Below the pieces are notes generated by a model, which saw nothing but the letters and a program-made list of their open reading frames with translations, had not been told where the DNA came from and ran no database searches. Position numbers and translations under genes: made by a program. A stretch of 64,000 bases of DNA from Echiichthys vipera (Eukaryota > Chordata > Actinopteri > Perciformes > Trachinidae). This document shows, piece after piece, positions 1 through 11,290 of the stretch (positions are counted from its first letter, which is position 1; each line of letters starts with the position of its first letter). The stretch spans positions 2,604,676-2,668,675 of the forward strand of contig OY829662.1 of the NCBI GenBank assembly GCA_963691815.1, in the 5' to 3' direction.

Positions 1-3000
1 TATTGAACTCGATGGTGGAGCGGAGTCCTCAGTCTCGAGAAATCTGCGGTCCACGCTACAAACACATTTTGTCGGCTTACAGAAAGATCACGGAGCTGGT
101 TAAATACTGAAAAATTTAAATAAAGCGCTTAAAGTTACATTAGAATTCAATTAATTGTAATTACATTACATTTATTTAGCTGCTGTTTTATTCAAAGGGC
201 CTCACAATAAGTGCATTCAACCATGAAACAGTCAAATCAAGTAACTGGTATTTATATAACTGAGAAGTGCTCACCACTCCCCCTGTAAATTAGCAGTACA
301 ATAAGGGTTACGGCCCGGAAATAGAAACTCATTTCCAATAAAAGCCTGGATTGTACTCCCAAGTGGACACGTACCCAGACAGCTGCGGACACAGAATCAT
401 TCTCAAGGTCCAGAAGAAAATGTATTCCACACGTGCTAAAGATGAAATATGCAGGAAACACACTTCAGTCTTTTCTCAAACTCAATTTCCCATGAATCCG
501 CGCACATTTGATTGCCTTTACATTGTTTTAAAGATGGATTATACAGATGAAGGTAGTGACGGATCTCTTCACACAGCACCAGTAAATACATGCATGTTGG
601 AGCTCTTGTAGCGCAAAGACTATAACATAGACTTAAAGGTTGAGCAGAACAGCGCCATCCAGTGTCTCAAGATCGTAGTCGAAACAACAAAAAATAATTT
701 GTTTGTCGCCGAGTGCGTCAAGCGGGGAGACATGAGACCGGAGTCAGTTTGAGCCTGTTTGAACCCGTCTCCTCCGGCAAATCATAACCATAAAAACAAG
801 GATTAGAAGAGGGGTTTGACTGACAGTTAACGTTAGCCGTTAGCGTTAGCCACAAGAGCCACTGTAATTAAAAACGCACCTTTCCCTCTTTATCTTGCAC
901 CTTAAAATCCACATGGTATATTGTAATATAGTGTTTTAAATTTGCGATACTGTCCTCTAATTGTAGTTCATATTTTGTATTTTATATTTCTGATTGTTTT
1001 GTACCGCTGCTACGATGACCTAATTTCTCCTCGGGGATAAATAAAGTTATCTCTCCATCTATCTATCCGTTCCAGCTAAGTGCAGATGACAGTGATGTTA
1101 GCATCAAGGAGAAGCGTAGCCATGTGGGCGTGCGTTTGAATGGCATTTCTCTCCTTTCTCTCAGTCCATGGAGTGAATGCTCGGCCTATAGTGACTCTGG
1201 TTGTTGCCCGTCTCCGCTCACTCAGCTGCTGGGACAAATAACCCAGTGCCAGCCTACAGTAGCTGTGCTGAACAACAGACAACTCTGGCAACCAGCAACG
1301 CCCAACGCTATTGGCTGCTACCATGGAAACACAATGGGACAGGAAGTCATTGTCAAACCTATAAAAAAAAAATTAACTATTAATTGAGACTAGAATATAT
1401 TATATATAAGCAATACTTTCATTCAGTACCCCTCAAACGCCCCGAGTGTGTATTCTTTTTTTTTTTTTTTTTAAATATAGCTTTTAATAAAGTTTCTACA
1501 TACTCAACCTTTAACAGCTCAACAAATAAACAGCTTCAGATCACGGAGGAGGTGTGATTTAGAACGGATTGATAATTAAAACTGATTTAGAATAAGATCT
1601 CTTAACCTGCACTGGTTTCAGACTTAGTTTCCCACAACCCTAAGTGCAGATCCGACTAGCTTTGCACAAAACCTCAACATAATGATCTACTAATACCAGT
1701 GGTTGAAATACAATAAAACAGAAAAGGCTGGAGCAGGAGACTAAACTGTCAAAAGAACAACACACATTTGTTTCCTATGACTTTTCTGTTTAATGGACCA
1801 TAAGTGCAGTATTTAGTGCAGGCAGTGTGGCGGGAGAATCAGTGTGAATAAATCAAAGATCACTCAGAAATCTGCGGACAAAGCTACTGATGACACAATC
1901 ACAAGATACCGTGACAAGCTGACAACTAAACATGTGTGATGTAACGACTGAACCTACAAGCTAAATTTGGCAATTTCACCACATCGCACACAAATGCAAC
2001 AGCGTTGAAAAAAAGAAAATCCGAAATTAAAGCAGCAGTGGTCGACCATTTCTCATTAAAGGTGAGGCTGCCTTTGGCGTCTGTTGCCGTGATTTGATCT
2101 CAAGTTCAATTTGATTTCTGTCTTGCTGTCATTGGTTTAACACTGACCAGTCCGTCGGGGAGAGCAATGAAGTTAGTAATTCATCTCAGAAAACGGCAGT
2201 GTCAGACCCAGCCAATCGCTAAATATAATGTGCCGCCGGCGATTCATGGGTTCTGGAAAGCAGGCTCACCTTTGACCTTTGGCCTTTTTTGAAATGGGCA
2301 ACCTTTGCCGGGTGACCCGTTTGAATCCCTCACACCTGCTGGGAAATGTGTCTGGGGTACATGAGTGGGGAAAGCATTAGTTCCTACTGTCATGATGCCC
2401 TTGCACAAGGCAACGGCTTCAGTGTAAAAGCATGCGTGCATATCCCCCGAAGACATATTTGATGTAATGATGCTTAGATTTGCAGAAGAAATATTCAGTG
2501 ATAGGGTCAGAGGATCTTTGGTTCAGAAGTCTATTTTTAAGGAAGCTTAGTATATGGGAAATAAGACAACTGATGATCACAAGGGTCAAAGAATATGGCC
2601 GGTCTGCCAGAACAGGGGGCAGATTAAACTCTGCTCTTCCTCAACACAACTGCTTTGAAGCCTCCACGTGCCCTCAGGGGTCAGGGTGGAGATGGTGTTT
2701 GGGCTGCAGGGAGGTGGGGGGGCTTGATTATAATGATTGGCACCTGTGAAAGAGAGCTTGGGCAAGTGCACGGACCATATCAAAGAGGATCAGTCGGGGC
2801 ACAGTGTGACCTGACTGTTATTAGGTGCCAAAATGAAATGGTCGCTCTATAGCCCTTCAAGAAATCATTTAACCAGCCACAGCTGAGAGAAATACACGCG
2901 TGCATGCACACGCTGACATTCATAAAGTCAAAGAAATACACACACACACACACACTAAAGGTTGCTGAAATATATTAACGATGTGGTAAATGTGGGAAGT

Positions 3001-3353
3001 ATGTTGAGAAATCATCAGTTGGAAATCTGATCGTGTACAAGCAGAGAAACGGCATTGTGAATTAAGTTAAGGGGCAAAACCACAGCAGAGCATCTAAAAG
3101 TAAAATAAGATGGCAAAGTCACGATTTACTACAGAGGTCATGAGATTAACATGGACCTTATGTGGTTTACAGGACACATGACACATGTTATATGGTGTAA
3201 GAAGTTATTGTTAATAAATCAGTACTCCAGGTCCACTTAAAAATACTTTTGAATACATCCCAAAACACAAAGAGTGTTGTACGTAACTTCATGAACAAAT
3301 GGGGCTGTGTCGAGACGGTATAGTGAGATTTACAAAACTCTTTCAAGATGCTT
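1..3353. other. Gene-free stretch with a few repeat remnants
   Basis: I find no exon with a recognisable product on either strand; open frames here are under 90 codons and match nothing I know. A possible LINE-type 3' end lies at about 930-1070, where the text turns into a 'ctcggggataaataaag' tail followed by ctat repeats. About 1470-1520 resembles 53683-53736 and belongs to a dispersed repeat. A short CA run sits at 2938-2956. Confidence 0.6.
930..1071 (+). repeat. Probable LINE 3' tail
   Basis: The segment ends in 'ggggataaataaagttatc' followed by a short ctat microsatellite, which is the usual look of the 3' terminus of several fish non-LTR retrotransposons. Nothing upstream looks like reverse transcriptase, so at most a heavily 5'-truncated copy is present. 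The assignment rests on the tail alone. Confidence 0.35.
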
Positions 3354-5509
3354 GAGTTTAGGCATTGATGGGTAAGGTTAGGCATTGATGGGTAAGGTTA
3401 GGCATTGATGGGTAAGGTTAGGCATTGATGGGAAAGGCTAGGCATTGATGGGTAAGGCTAGGCATTGATGGGTAAGGTTAGGCATTGATGGGTAAGGCTA
3501 GGCATTGATGGGTAAGGTTAGGCATTGATGGGTAAGGTTAGGCATTGATGGGTAAGGTTAGGCATTGATGGGAAAGGCTAGGCATTGATGGGTAAGGCTA
3601 GGCATTGATGGGTAAGGCTAGGCATTGATGGGTAAGGTTAGGCATTGATGGGTAAGGCTAGGCATTGATGGGTAAGGCTAGGCATTGATGGGTAAGGCTA
3701 GGCATTGATGGGTAAGGTTAGGCATTGATGGGTAAGGTTAGGCATTGATGGGTAAGGCTAGGCATTGATGGGTAAGGCTAGGCATTGATGGGTAAGGTTA
3801 GGCATTGATGGGTAAGGCTAGGCATTGATGGGTAAGGCTAGGCATTGATGGGTAAGGTTAGGCATTGATGGGTAAGGTTAGGCATTGATGGGTAAGGTAA
3901 GGCATTGATGGGTGAGGCTAGGCATTGATGGGTAAGGTTAGGCATTGATGGGTAAGGTTAGGCATTGATGGGTAAGGCTAGGCATTGATGGGTAAGGCTA
4001 GGCATTGATGGGTAAGGCTAGGCATTGATGGGTAAGGTTAGGCATTGATGGGTAAGGTTAGGCATTGATGGGTAAGGCTAGGCATTGATGGGTAAGGCTA
4101 GGCATTGATGGGTAAGGTTAGGCATTAATGGGTAAGGCTAGGCATTGATGGGTGAGGCTAGGCATTGATGGGTAAGGCTAGGCATTGATGGGTAAGGTTA
4201 GGCATTGATGGGTAAGGCTAGGCATTGATGGGTAAGGCTAGGCATTGATGGGTAAGGCGAAGCATTGATGGGTAAGGTTAGGCATTGATGGGTAAGGCCA
4301 GGCATTGATGGGTATGGTTAGGCATTGATGGGTAAGGCTAGGCATTGATGGGTAAGGTTAGGCATTGATGGGTAAGGCTAGGCATTGATGGGTAAGGCTA
4401 GGCATTGATGGGTAAGGCTAGGCATTGATGGGTAAGGCTAGGCATTGATGGGTAAGGTTAGGCATTGATGGGTAAGGTTAGGCATTGATGGGTAAGGCTA
4501 GGCATTGATGGGTAAGGCTAGGCATTGATGGGTAAGGTTAGGCATTGATGGGTAAGGTTAGGCATTGATGGGTAAGGTTAGGCATTGATGGGTAAGGTTA
4601 GGCATTGATGGGTGAGGCTAGGCATTGATGGGTAAGGTTAGGCATTGATGGGTAAGGTTAGGCATTGATGGGTAAGGCTAGGCATTGATGGGTAAGGCTA
4701 GGCATTGATGGGTAAGGCTAGGCATTGATGGGTAAGGTTAGGCATTGATGGGTAAGGTTAGGCATTGATGGGTAAGGCTAGGCATTGATGGGTAAGGCTA
4801 GGCATTGATGGGTAAGGTTAGGCATTAATGGGTAAGGCTAGGCATTGATGGGTGAGGCTAGGCATTGATGGGTAAGGCTAGGCATTGATGGGTAAGGTTA
4901 GGCATTGATGGGTAAGGCTAGGCATTGATGGGTAAGGCTAGGCATTGATGGGTAAGGCGAAGCATTGATGGGTAAGGTTAGGCATTGATGGGTAAGGCCA
5001 GGCATTGATGGGTATGGTTAGGCATTGATGGGTAAGGCTAGGCCTTGATGGGTAAGGCTAGGCATTGATGGGTAAGGTTAGGCATTGATGGGTAAGGTTA
5101 GACATTGATGGGTAAGGTTAGGCATTGATGGGTAAGGCTAGGCATTGATGGGTAAGGCCAGGCATTGATGGGTAAGGCTAGGCATTGATGGGTAAGGTTA
5201 GGCATTGATGGGTAAGGCTAGGCATTGATGGGTAAGGCCAGGCATTGATGGGTAAGGCTAGGCATTGATGGGTAAGGTTAGGCATTGATGGGTAAGGCTA
5301 GGCATTGATGGGTAAGGTTAGGCATTGATGGGTAAGGTTAGACATTGATGGGTAAGGTTAGGCATTGATGGGTAAGGCTAGGCATTGATGGGTAAGGCCA
5401 GGCATTGATGGGTAAGGCTAGGCATTGATGGGTAAGGTTAGGCATTGATGGGTAAGGCTAGGCATTGATGGGTAAGGCTAGGCATTGATGGGTAAGGTTA
5501 GGCATTGAC
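3354..5509 (+). repeat. 20-bp minisatellite, about 107 units
   Basis: A strictly 20-bp tandem array with unit ggcattgatgggtaaggtta fills about 2.15 kb. Most units differ only by T or C at position 18 (ggtta versus ggcta). Rarer variants (ggtgagg, ggcattaatg, ggcga/agcatt, ggcca, ggtatgg, gacatt) act as markers. Units 3901-4340 recur exactly at 4601-5040, and 5051-5220 recur at 5291-5460, so the array grew by block duplication. The right end decays into 'ggcattgaccttgaatgg'. There are no spacers and no neighbouring cas genes, and no protein is implied. Confidence 0.97.
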
Positions 5510-8500
5510 CTTGAATGGTTAAGGTGAGAATAGGTTGATGGCAGCAAGTTTTCTTAATTTTTCTCAAGGCTAGGTTTACCATCGAGACACGACCACGACC
5601 ACCTTGAGTGTAAACTCTGCGTCGTAAGCGTGTCTCTTAACAGGAGCCATTTTGGGCTCTTTACACAAACACACACATGGAAATGAAACGGCACGCTTCA
5701 CGCAGTCGTATATCTCAACATGCACCGGCGTTACTTCTTCTACGGGGGAAAATAGAGTCGGCGGCTGCTCACCGTAGTTGGAGACCTGTTGTGGCTCAAT
5801 ATTGGTCCATATATAAGGAGCACCGGATTATAAGGCGCACTGTCGGCTTTTGAGAAGGTTTTTAGGTGCAACTTATAGTGCCGAAAATACGGTATATTAA
5901 TTATTTGGTGCATCTCAGATCCCTGTCCTCCAACCATGCAGAGTCTGTTCAGAAAGTAAAATAAGTTGTCAGAGCTAGACCAATTTGTAAAGGGTCAGAT
6001 ATTTTTAGGAAACCAGCAGTGGGGGCTGCACAGTTTTGGATCAATCTTAGAATATCATAATTATAGATGCTAATAGTATTTTTTACTTGAATAAACAAAG
6101 CTTTAAGGAAGCATTAGAACCCCTTTCCATGTTCACTTCCTCTCTTCAAATAGAACTGGACCGGCTTCAACTCATCCATGCCAACATGTTTCTTAACATT
6201 TTATCTATTCTCGATCTGCTAACTGGAAGCCTGGACTTGTGTTCAAATGGGCTACAGTTTGTTCATAACAAATATTTCCTGTCACTTAGCAGCACCCCCG
6301 CACTCCCGGTGCACCCCCTGCTCATCAGCCATTTCTCTGTTACCATTTCCTCATTTGTTGTGTCCCCACATTGGCCGAGCCTGCCGTCCCCTTGAGGGAC
6401 CGCTTCACTCATGACTTCCACTGTTGTGTCTCGGCAGTCCTCTGCCTTTTGCACAAACATATCGATCACTTCCACCTCTCCTCCTTTGTCACCTTTTCTG
6501 TCCTGGGCTAAAAATACACTTTCACAACCAATCGTTGTCGCTGACGACCACCTCCAATCCTCTCTCCTTTATCCTTTGACCCCTCTCCATCGGCTTTACT
6601 TCTTTTCATATTTCTGTCCAGAATGTTTGTTTCATCAAAATCCGTCTTGCAACCTCCTCTAGAATCTGTGACCTTAAGATACTATCGCTGTTATCCCGAG
6701 GTCAGAGGATCCCCTGTGCATTGGGAGACGTGTTTCGCATTGGATTCCTTTGTGAAAACCGCAAATGCACCGTCTTTAGATAAATGCTGATTGCTGTGTT
6801 ATGAGGTTCCTTTAGCTCATAAAAAACATGACAGCCCCCAGATGTTTACAGAGCCAGAGACTTTACAGGGGTCAATAAAAGGAAATTGCTGCTCAAAGGA
6901 GCTGTGGGAGTATGACTTAAGGTATACAAATCAAACTGTGACCTGATCCAAACAAAAAGAAAGGGAGAACAAAGGCCTTCAACGGCCGTCATCCTTTGGA
7001 ATGACACAGAAACTCCATTGTCAGTGTTTAATTGTATCGCGAGTCTTGTGCCCAAAAAGTGTGTCTTCGCTCTGCCCTCTTTTACCCTCATTGATGAAAT
7101 CTCACCTGTGATCCTCTTATCTCCTTGACAAGGCTGACAATAACAAGGTCACTGCAAAGACACTGCTTTACTCTTGAAGTAACAACTTTGGACTTCATAA
7201 GGCTGAAGTAGTGGCAATAATGTCCAGATCAGTGGACCACATGCTTACCCTTGGCAGGACAAGAAAAGTCTATTCATGGGGAGGCTTTGGGAAGGTCACG
7301 GCAGCAAGGCCTCAACTGAAGTGTCTCAATCAAGGCAGTGCAGAGGCAGGGTCACCTGATGGCCAGTGGCGTCTGTTCCAGAGGGTACTTAACCCCGTAT
7401 GAGTAGCTAATGGAGGGAGTCATCCAGAGCAGATTCACCTAACAGATTTAAATAGGCATCCACTCACAAATACACGGAGAAGCGTGGAACTACTGAGTGC
7501 TACTAAGCCAAAGGTGCTATTAAGAGGACAAAATAACACTCAACAATATCCACATTAGCTGTTGTGGCGTGCACGGAGCAAATAGTATAGGGAGCGTGAC
7601 ATGAAGAGAAAACAAACTTAAAAAAATAAGATCTTGAGATAGTTAATTTTTCAAAGAAGGATATTAAATCATTGATGGACTGACTGGTGTTTTGTCTTTG
7701 CGTGATGACATATACTTCGTATATTGCGTATGAAGTATCATTTTTTGAAGCCGACACTGACTTCTCACATTGACAGTAGTCACACAACAAAAAGGGAAAA
7801 AACATGCAGTAAAAAAACTTGACAACATATTAAATCTGATCGCGCCGTAACGAAAAGCGAGCAGTGATAATAATAAGCTCTGATGGGGCCCTCTTATGGC
7901 CCATCGATTTCCAATAGCTGAGATCATAGAAAGCTGGGGGGGTAATTACACTGTGCAAGCAGAGGTCGTCCTGAGCAAATATCATTATCATCAGATTAGA
8001 ATGAAAGGCTGGCGCGGGTCGAGCACGCGGGGGTGAAGGAGACCCAGAGGAGAAGCTTCTCAGCACACATTTCTGACCCTTCATCTGTCTCAATGTCCCC
8101 ACCTTGCTCTCAACTCCACGGGTCAGCCCTACATCACACCGACACAAACAAGGGGGGGAAGGTCACTGAGGCACAACCATTCATCAGTGAGAGACAAGGC
8201 ATATGATGAGAATGATACCTCAGAGTAGCAAACACATAAACAAGGGGACACAAACTGGCAAGAGTGTTTGGTGCAGAGACGATACGAGGCAGCTACATCA
8301 GGAGGGAACGGGTTTTCTTTGGTGGAACCCACATGAAAGACACATCGGAGGCTGGATTGATAATGTTTTATTTGAGTTAAAAGCACTTAAAATATGGATG
8401 CAGTCTCCTGGCTAATCCAAAAATGAGCAAAGATGTGAAGCACTGATGAAGTTGCGGTACCTTGATTAAAGCCTACAATCGCTGCACACCATGTGACAGC

Positions 8501-8666
8501 ATCCATCCGTCACTCACAGTGGCCACACCCTTAATTATGCATGACTTTAAGCCTAAAGTTATTTAAATCACCCCCTGTAAAGTTGTCAGCTATAGAGACA
8601 GAAAAGTGTTTTTTTGTTTACCAGGCTATAAACATGTTTATTTCTACTGCAAAGGGGGACATTTAA
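5510..8666. other. Gene-free stretch
   Basis: No coding exon is recognisable. The longest frame (6087-6395, 102 codons) has a low-information composition and no domain I know. The only feature I can point to is a short TIR-element fragment at about 5810-5893. Confidence 0.55.
5810..5893. repeat. Fragment of an inverted-repeat element (gcactata family)
   Basis: The text 'ccggattataaggcgcac' followed by 'cttatagtgccgaaaatac' forms an imperfect inverted repeat. It matches a second short copy at 11204-11290 and resembles the ends of the larger element at 19145-19848. It is a relic of a DNA-transposon-like repeat with no coding capacity. Confidence 0.55.
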
Positions 8667-9023
8667 GGGCGCACTCACACTGTCGATTCGTACCGTGCCC
8701 CGTGCTTTAGGGCGATTGTCCTCCCCTCCCTGACGTCATCACCCCTCAGAGATTTAGTTTTGTCTGACTGTTTTTTAACATTTCATCTGACCAAATCTAC
8801 ACTAAGCACTCCTCCACATCAAACCACCGCGAACCGTTCAGCGTCATCTTTTTAAATGTCCGTCGCGGGGGAACGGTCGCATCTGAATAGACATCGAAAG
8901 CATCGCCAATGCTCGCGGTCATGCTCATGCATGTGCGCCTGCTCATGCCAGTACATGTGCATCCGTGCTTTACAAAAGCCCAATTATCTCGGCACGGTAC
9001 GGATGGACAGTGTGAGTGCGCCC
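8667..9023 (-). mobile_element. PIF/Harbinger-type MITE, copy A (complete)
   Basis: The 357-bp element has terminal inverted repeats gggcgcactcacactgtc and gacagtgtgagtgcgccc (one difference by eye). It is flanked by TAA at 8664-8666 and TAA at 9024-9026, the 3-bp TWA-type target duplication of PIF/Harbinger transposons. Its interior is a diverged version of copies C and D, running opposite to the Myb-like remnant seen in those copies. It cannot encode a transposase. The family assignment combines the visible target duplication with the Myb-like relic in sister copies. Confidence 0.8.
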
Positions 9024-9304
9024 TAACATTCAGTTTATGGGGATTTACTCACTTTTGGAGCCAAGTGGCCATTGGGGAACTGCCGTTTTTTGGTTACAGC
9101 TTGGTAAAAAGTGCCCTCAAGCAGTAGTCATGAATACTCACGGGAGCATGTCAGTCATATCGAGCTACATTAATATCGTCTTTATAAAATATACTCTTGA
9201 TTGACCTCTTGATCATTTATTTCTATTAATCATTAGGTTTCAAAAATTGTGAAAAGAAGTCTTAACATGTTCAAATACAAATCTTCAAATTATTCTTGTG
9301 AAGA

Positions 9305-9723
9305 CCGTGCGCACGTGTACGAGCACGAGGCCTACGACGGTTCTGAGGTAATTTCCTGTGCGCCTGTCTGGACATAGAAAAAAGAAGGAGGGACCATGCG
9401 CGGACATTTAAAACAATGGCGGCGAAAGGTTCACGTTGGTGTGATGCGGAGGTGGAGTGTTTACTGCAGATTTGGTCGATGAAAAGATTCAAAAACAGTC
9501 GACAAGACGCACAAAAACTCAGAGGTCTACGGAAAGATCTGGACACAAAGCCACGCATCGCCATGACGTCATCAATGCGTGTGACGCGTTACGGCGTGAT
9601 GACGTATAGACAGCAAGAAGCATTCACCGAGGCCCAGGTAGTGTGAGTACAAACGGGCCTGGAGGGGGGGACAAGGACCCTAAAGCACGGGGCACGGGAC
9701 GGACGCACAGTGGGAGTGCGCCC
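9305..9723 (+). mobile_element. PIF/Harbinger-type MITE, copy B (5'-truncated)
   Basis: This copy lacks the left terminus but keeps the right one (gggagtgcgccc followed by TTA). Between about 9414 and 9540 it carries a relic of a Myb/SANT-like (trihelix) domain, split over three frames: 'RWCDAEVECLLQIWS', then 'DEKIQKQ', then 'DKTHKNSEVYGKIW'. Autonomous Harbinger elements encode such a Myb-like protein beside the transposase. The open frame at 9416-9646 is therefore a frameshifted relic, not a host gene. The segment aligns closely to 21445-21870. Confidence 0.8.
9415..9540 (+). pseudogene. Frameshifted Myb/SANT-like domain relic of a Harbinger element
   Basis: Reading from the ATG at 9416 gives MAAKGSRWCDAEVECLLQIW, the start of a Myb/SANT-like DNA-binding fold with its two tryptophan landmarks. 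The similarity then moves to a second frame (DEKIQKQ) and a third (DKTHKNSEVYGKIW), so two single-base losses are implied. The same sequence, with the same breaks, is in copy C (about 21571-21695) and, in reverse, copy D (about 32350-32470). The breaks therefore predate the spread of the family. In autonomous relatives this protein helps the transposase reach the nucleus and the ends; here it is dead. Confidence 0.7.
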
Positions 9724-11203
9724 TTAAATAATCAACTGTTCCAGGACTACCTTCATCCAAATAGTGATAGTTGCATGATGGGGAAAGCCCAGCGTATGGT
9801 TTTATTATATTATTATATTAAAAAGCCACAGTTTTCATTCCTACCATTCAATGAATAGTGTTCTTTTCCTATTCTGCACTCACTTACAGTATCAGTTATG
9901 CCATTTTTATGAATAACGCAACACATGCATGGAAAAAAAGAGAAAACTGACAGTGCATAGCTGGTCCTGATTGTAACTGTCAGGGTCTGACCCCATCAAA
10001 ATAAAACAGAACAGAGAAAGAGTCGGTATAAAAAAATGCACATATTCAAAAGGCGCATACATTAAAAGCAGAATCCTTTCCCTTTTCTCTCCAAGGTGTC
10101 ATTTGTGATTCAAACCGAGTGTGGAGAAGTAGATGAACCATCCACAGATGATTAGGTGGGAGGGAGTCCCAGCAGGCCCGCCTCACCTCACCCATCTCCC
10201 CTCACCCTGAGTACTCCGACACAGCCCCAACCCCCCACATGTGAACGCAGAGATCCCGGGCAGCCCAGCAAGAGGCAGCGAGTGCCACTCTGACGAGCCT
10301 CTGACGTCTCTATCTGCGGCGCTCAGTGTGGGAGCTGGCCCGGGCCACCGGCATTAACATAAACAAGGCGTGCTGCTGGGGTCCGCCTGTCAGGGGCTGT
10401 CACCGCCGAGGACAGAGGAGAGACGCCTCTGCATTAACCTCCAGGCTTATCTCACTTTCTGTGCGTCCCACAAAAAAAGTGGGGATTAGTGCTCAGTCAG
10501 GAATTGCTTTTGGGTGCTTGTCACTCCTGCACGATTATTGAACTCCCTCTTCTCTACTCAGACTATTATTCTCATCCTTCTCTGCCACTTTCCCCAAAGG
10601 GAGGGAATCCCTGGGGTTTTCAAATGGAAAGCCACGGGACCCGAGGTCCTTTGGTTTGGTGACACCTTTGGTGATAAGTTGTGTTTACATGAGCCAATGA
10701 AATTCATCTGTGACCAATCTCTATGAATCATTACAAAATGAAATGCTTAAAGGCACAATGTGTCATTTTCTGCCACTAGGGGGTCTCTCAGTCCGAACAA
10801 TAAGAGAAGATGGATGATTCCTTTAGTGTTCATCGTTCAGGAGGTTTTCACTGCGAGCTGAATTATCTGCAGACGTCTGCAGACGACTGATGAGTAAAAT
10901 CCTTCATCTGTTAAAATATAGAGTTAAAAATGACCTAAAAGAAAGTAAATCTTAAAGAAATATGGATTAAAATGGATAAAAAGTCAATTTCTGAAGCTTG
11001 TGGCAGACAACCACAACTCTAACACATGTGCAAAGGGGATGTGACGTCATTGACGGTGTCATCTTAAATAAAATGACAGATTTATTTGGTTTTAACATTG
11101 TTGGAAATCTTTGGGATAATGAAAAGTTAAGTACACAACTTAACGAAATATAGAACGTTTATACTTTGGACAAACAAATGCAGATAATTCAACCAGATCC
11201 AAC

Positions 11204-11290
11204 AAGGCGAGCCGGATTATAAGGCGTACTGTCGGTTTTTGAGACATTTGAAGGTTTTAAGGTGCGCCTTATAGTGCGGAAAATACGGTA
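11204..11290. repeat. Fragment of an inverted-repeat element (second copy)
   Basis: This is the same unit as at 5810-5893, reading 'gccggattataaggcg' to 'ccttatagtgcggaaaatac'. The two halves are imperfect inverted repeats. Like the other copy, it looks like the relic of a short DNA-transposon-like element. Confidence 0.55.

Noticed and set aside
3354..5509. CRISPR-like or telomere-like array (TTAGGC occurs in many units)
   Set aside because: Units are contiguous 20-mers without spacers and the locus is a vertebrate chromosome. TTAGGC is the nematode telomere motif but appears here only as part of a 20-bp unit, not as a hexamer array.
9416..9646. Small Myb-like protein gene
   Set aside because: The domain needs three frames, recurs in other copies with identical breaks and lies inside a MITE.
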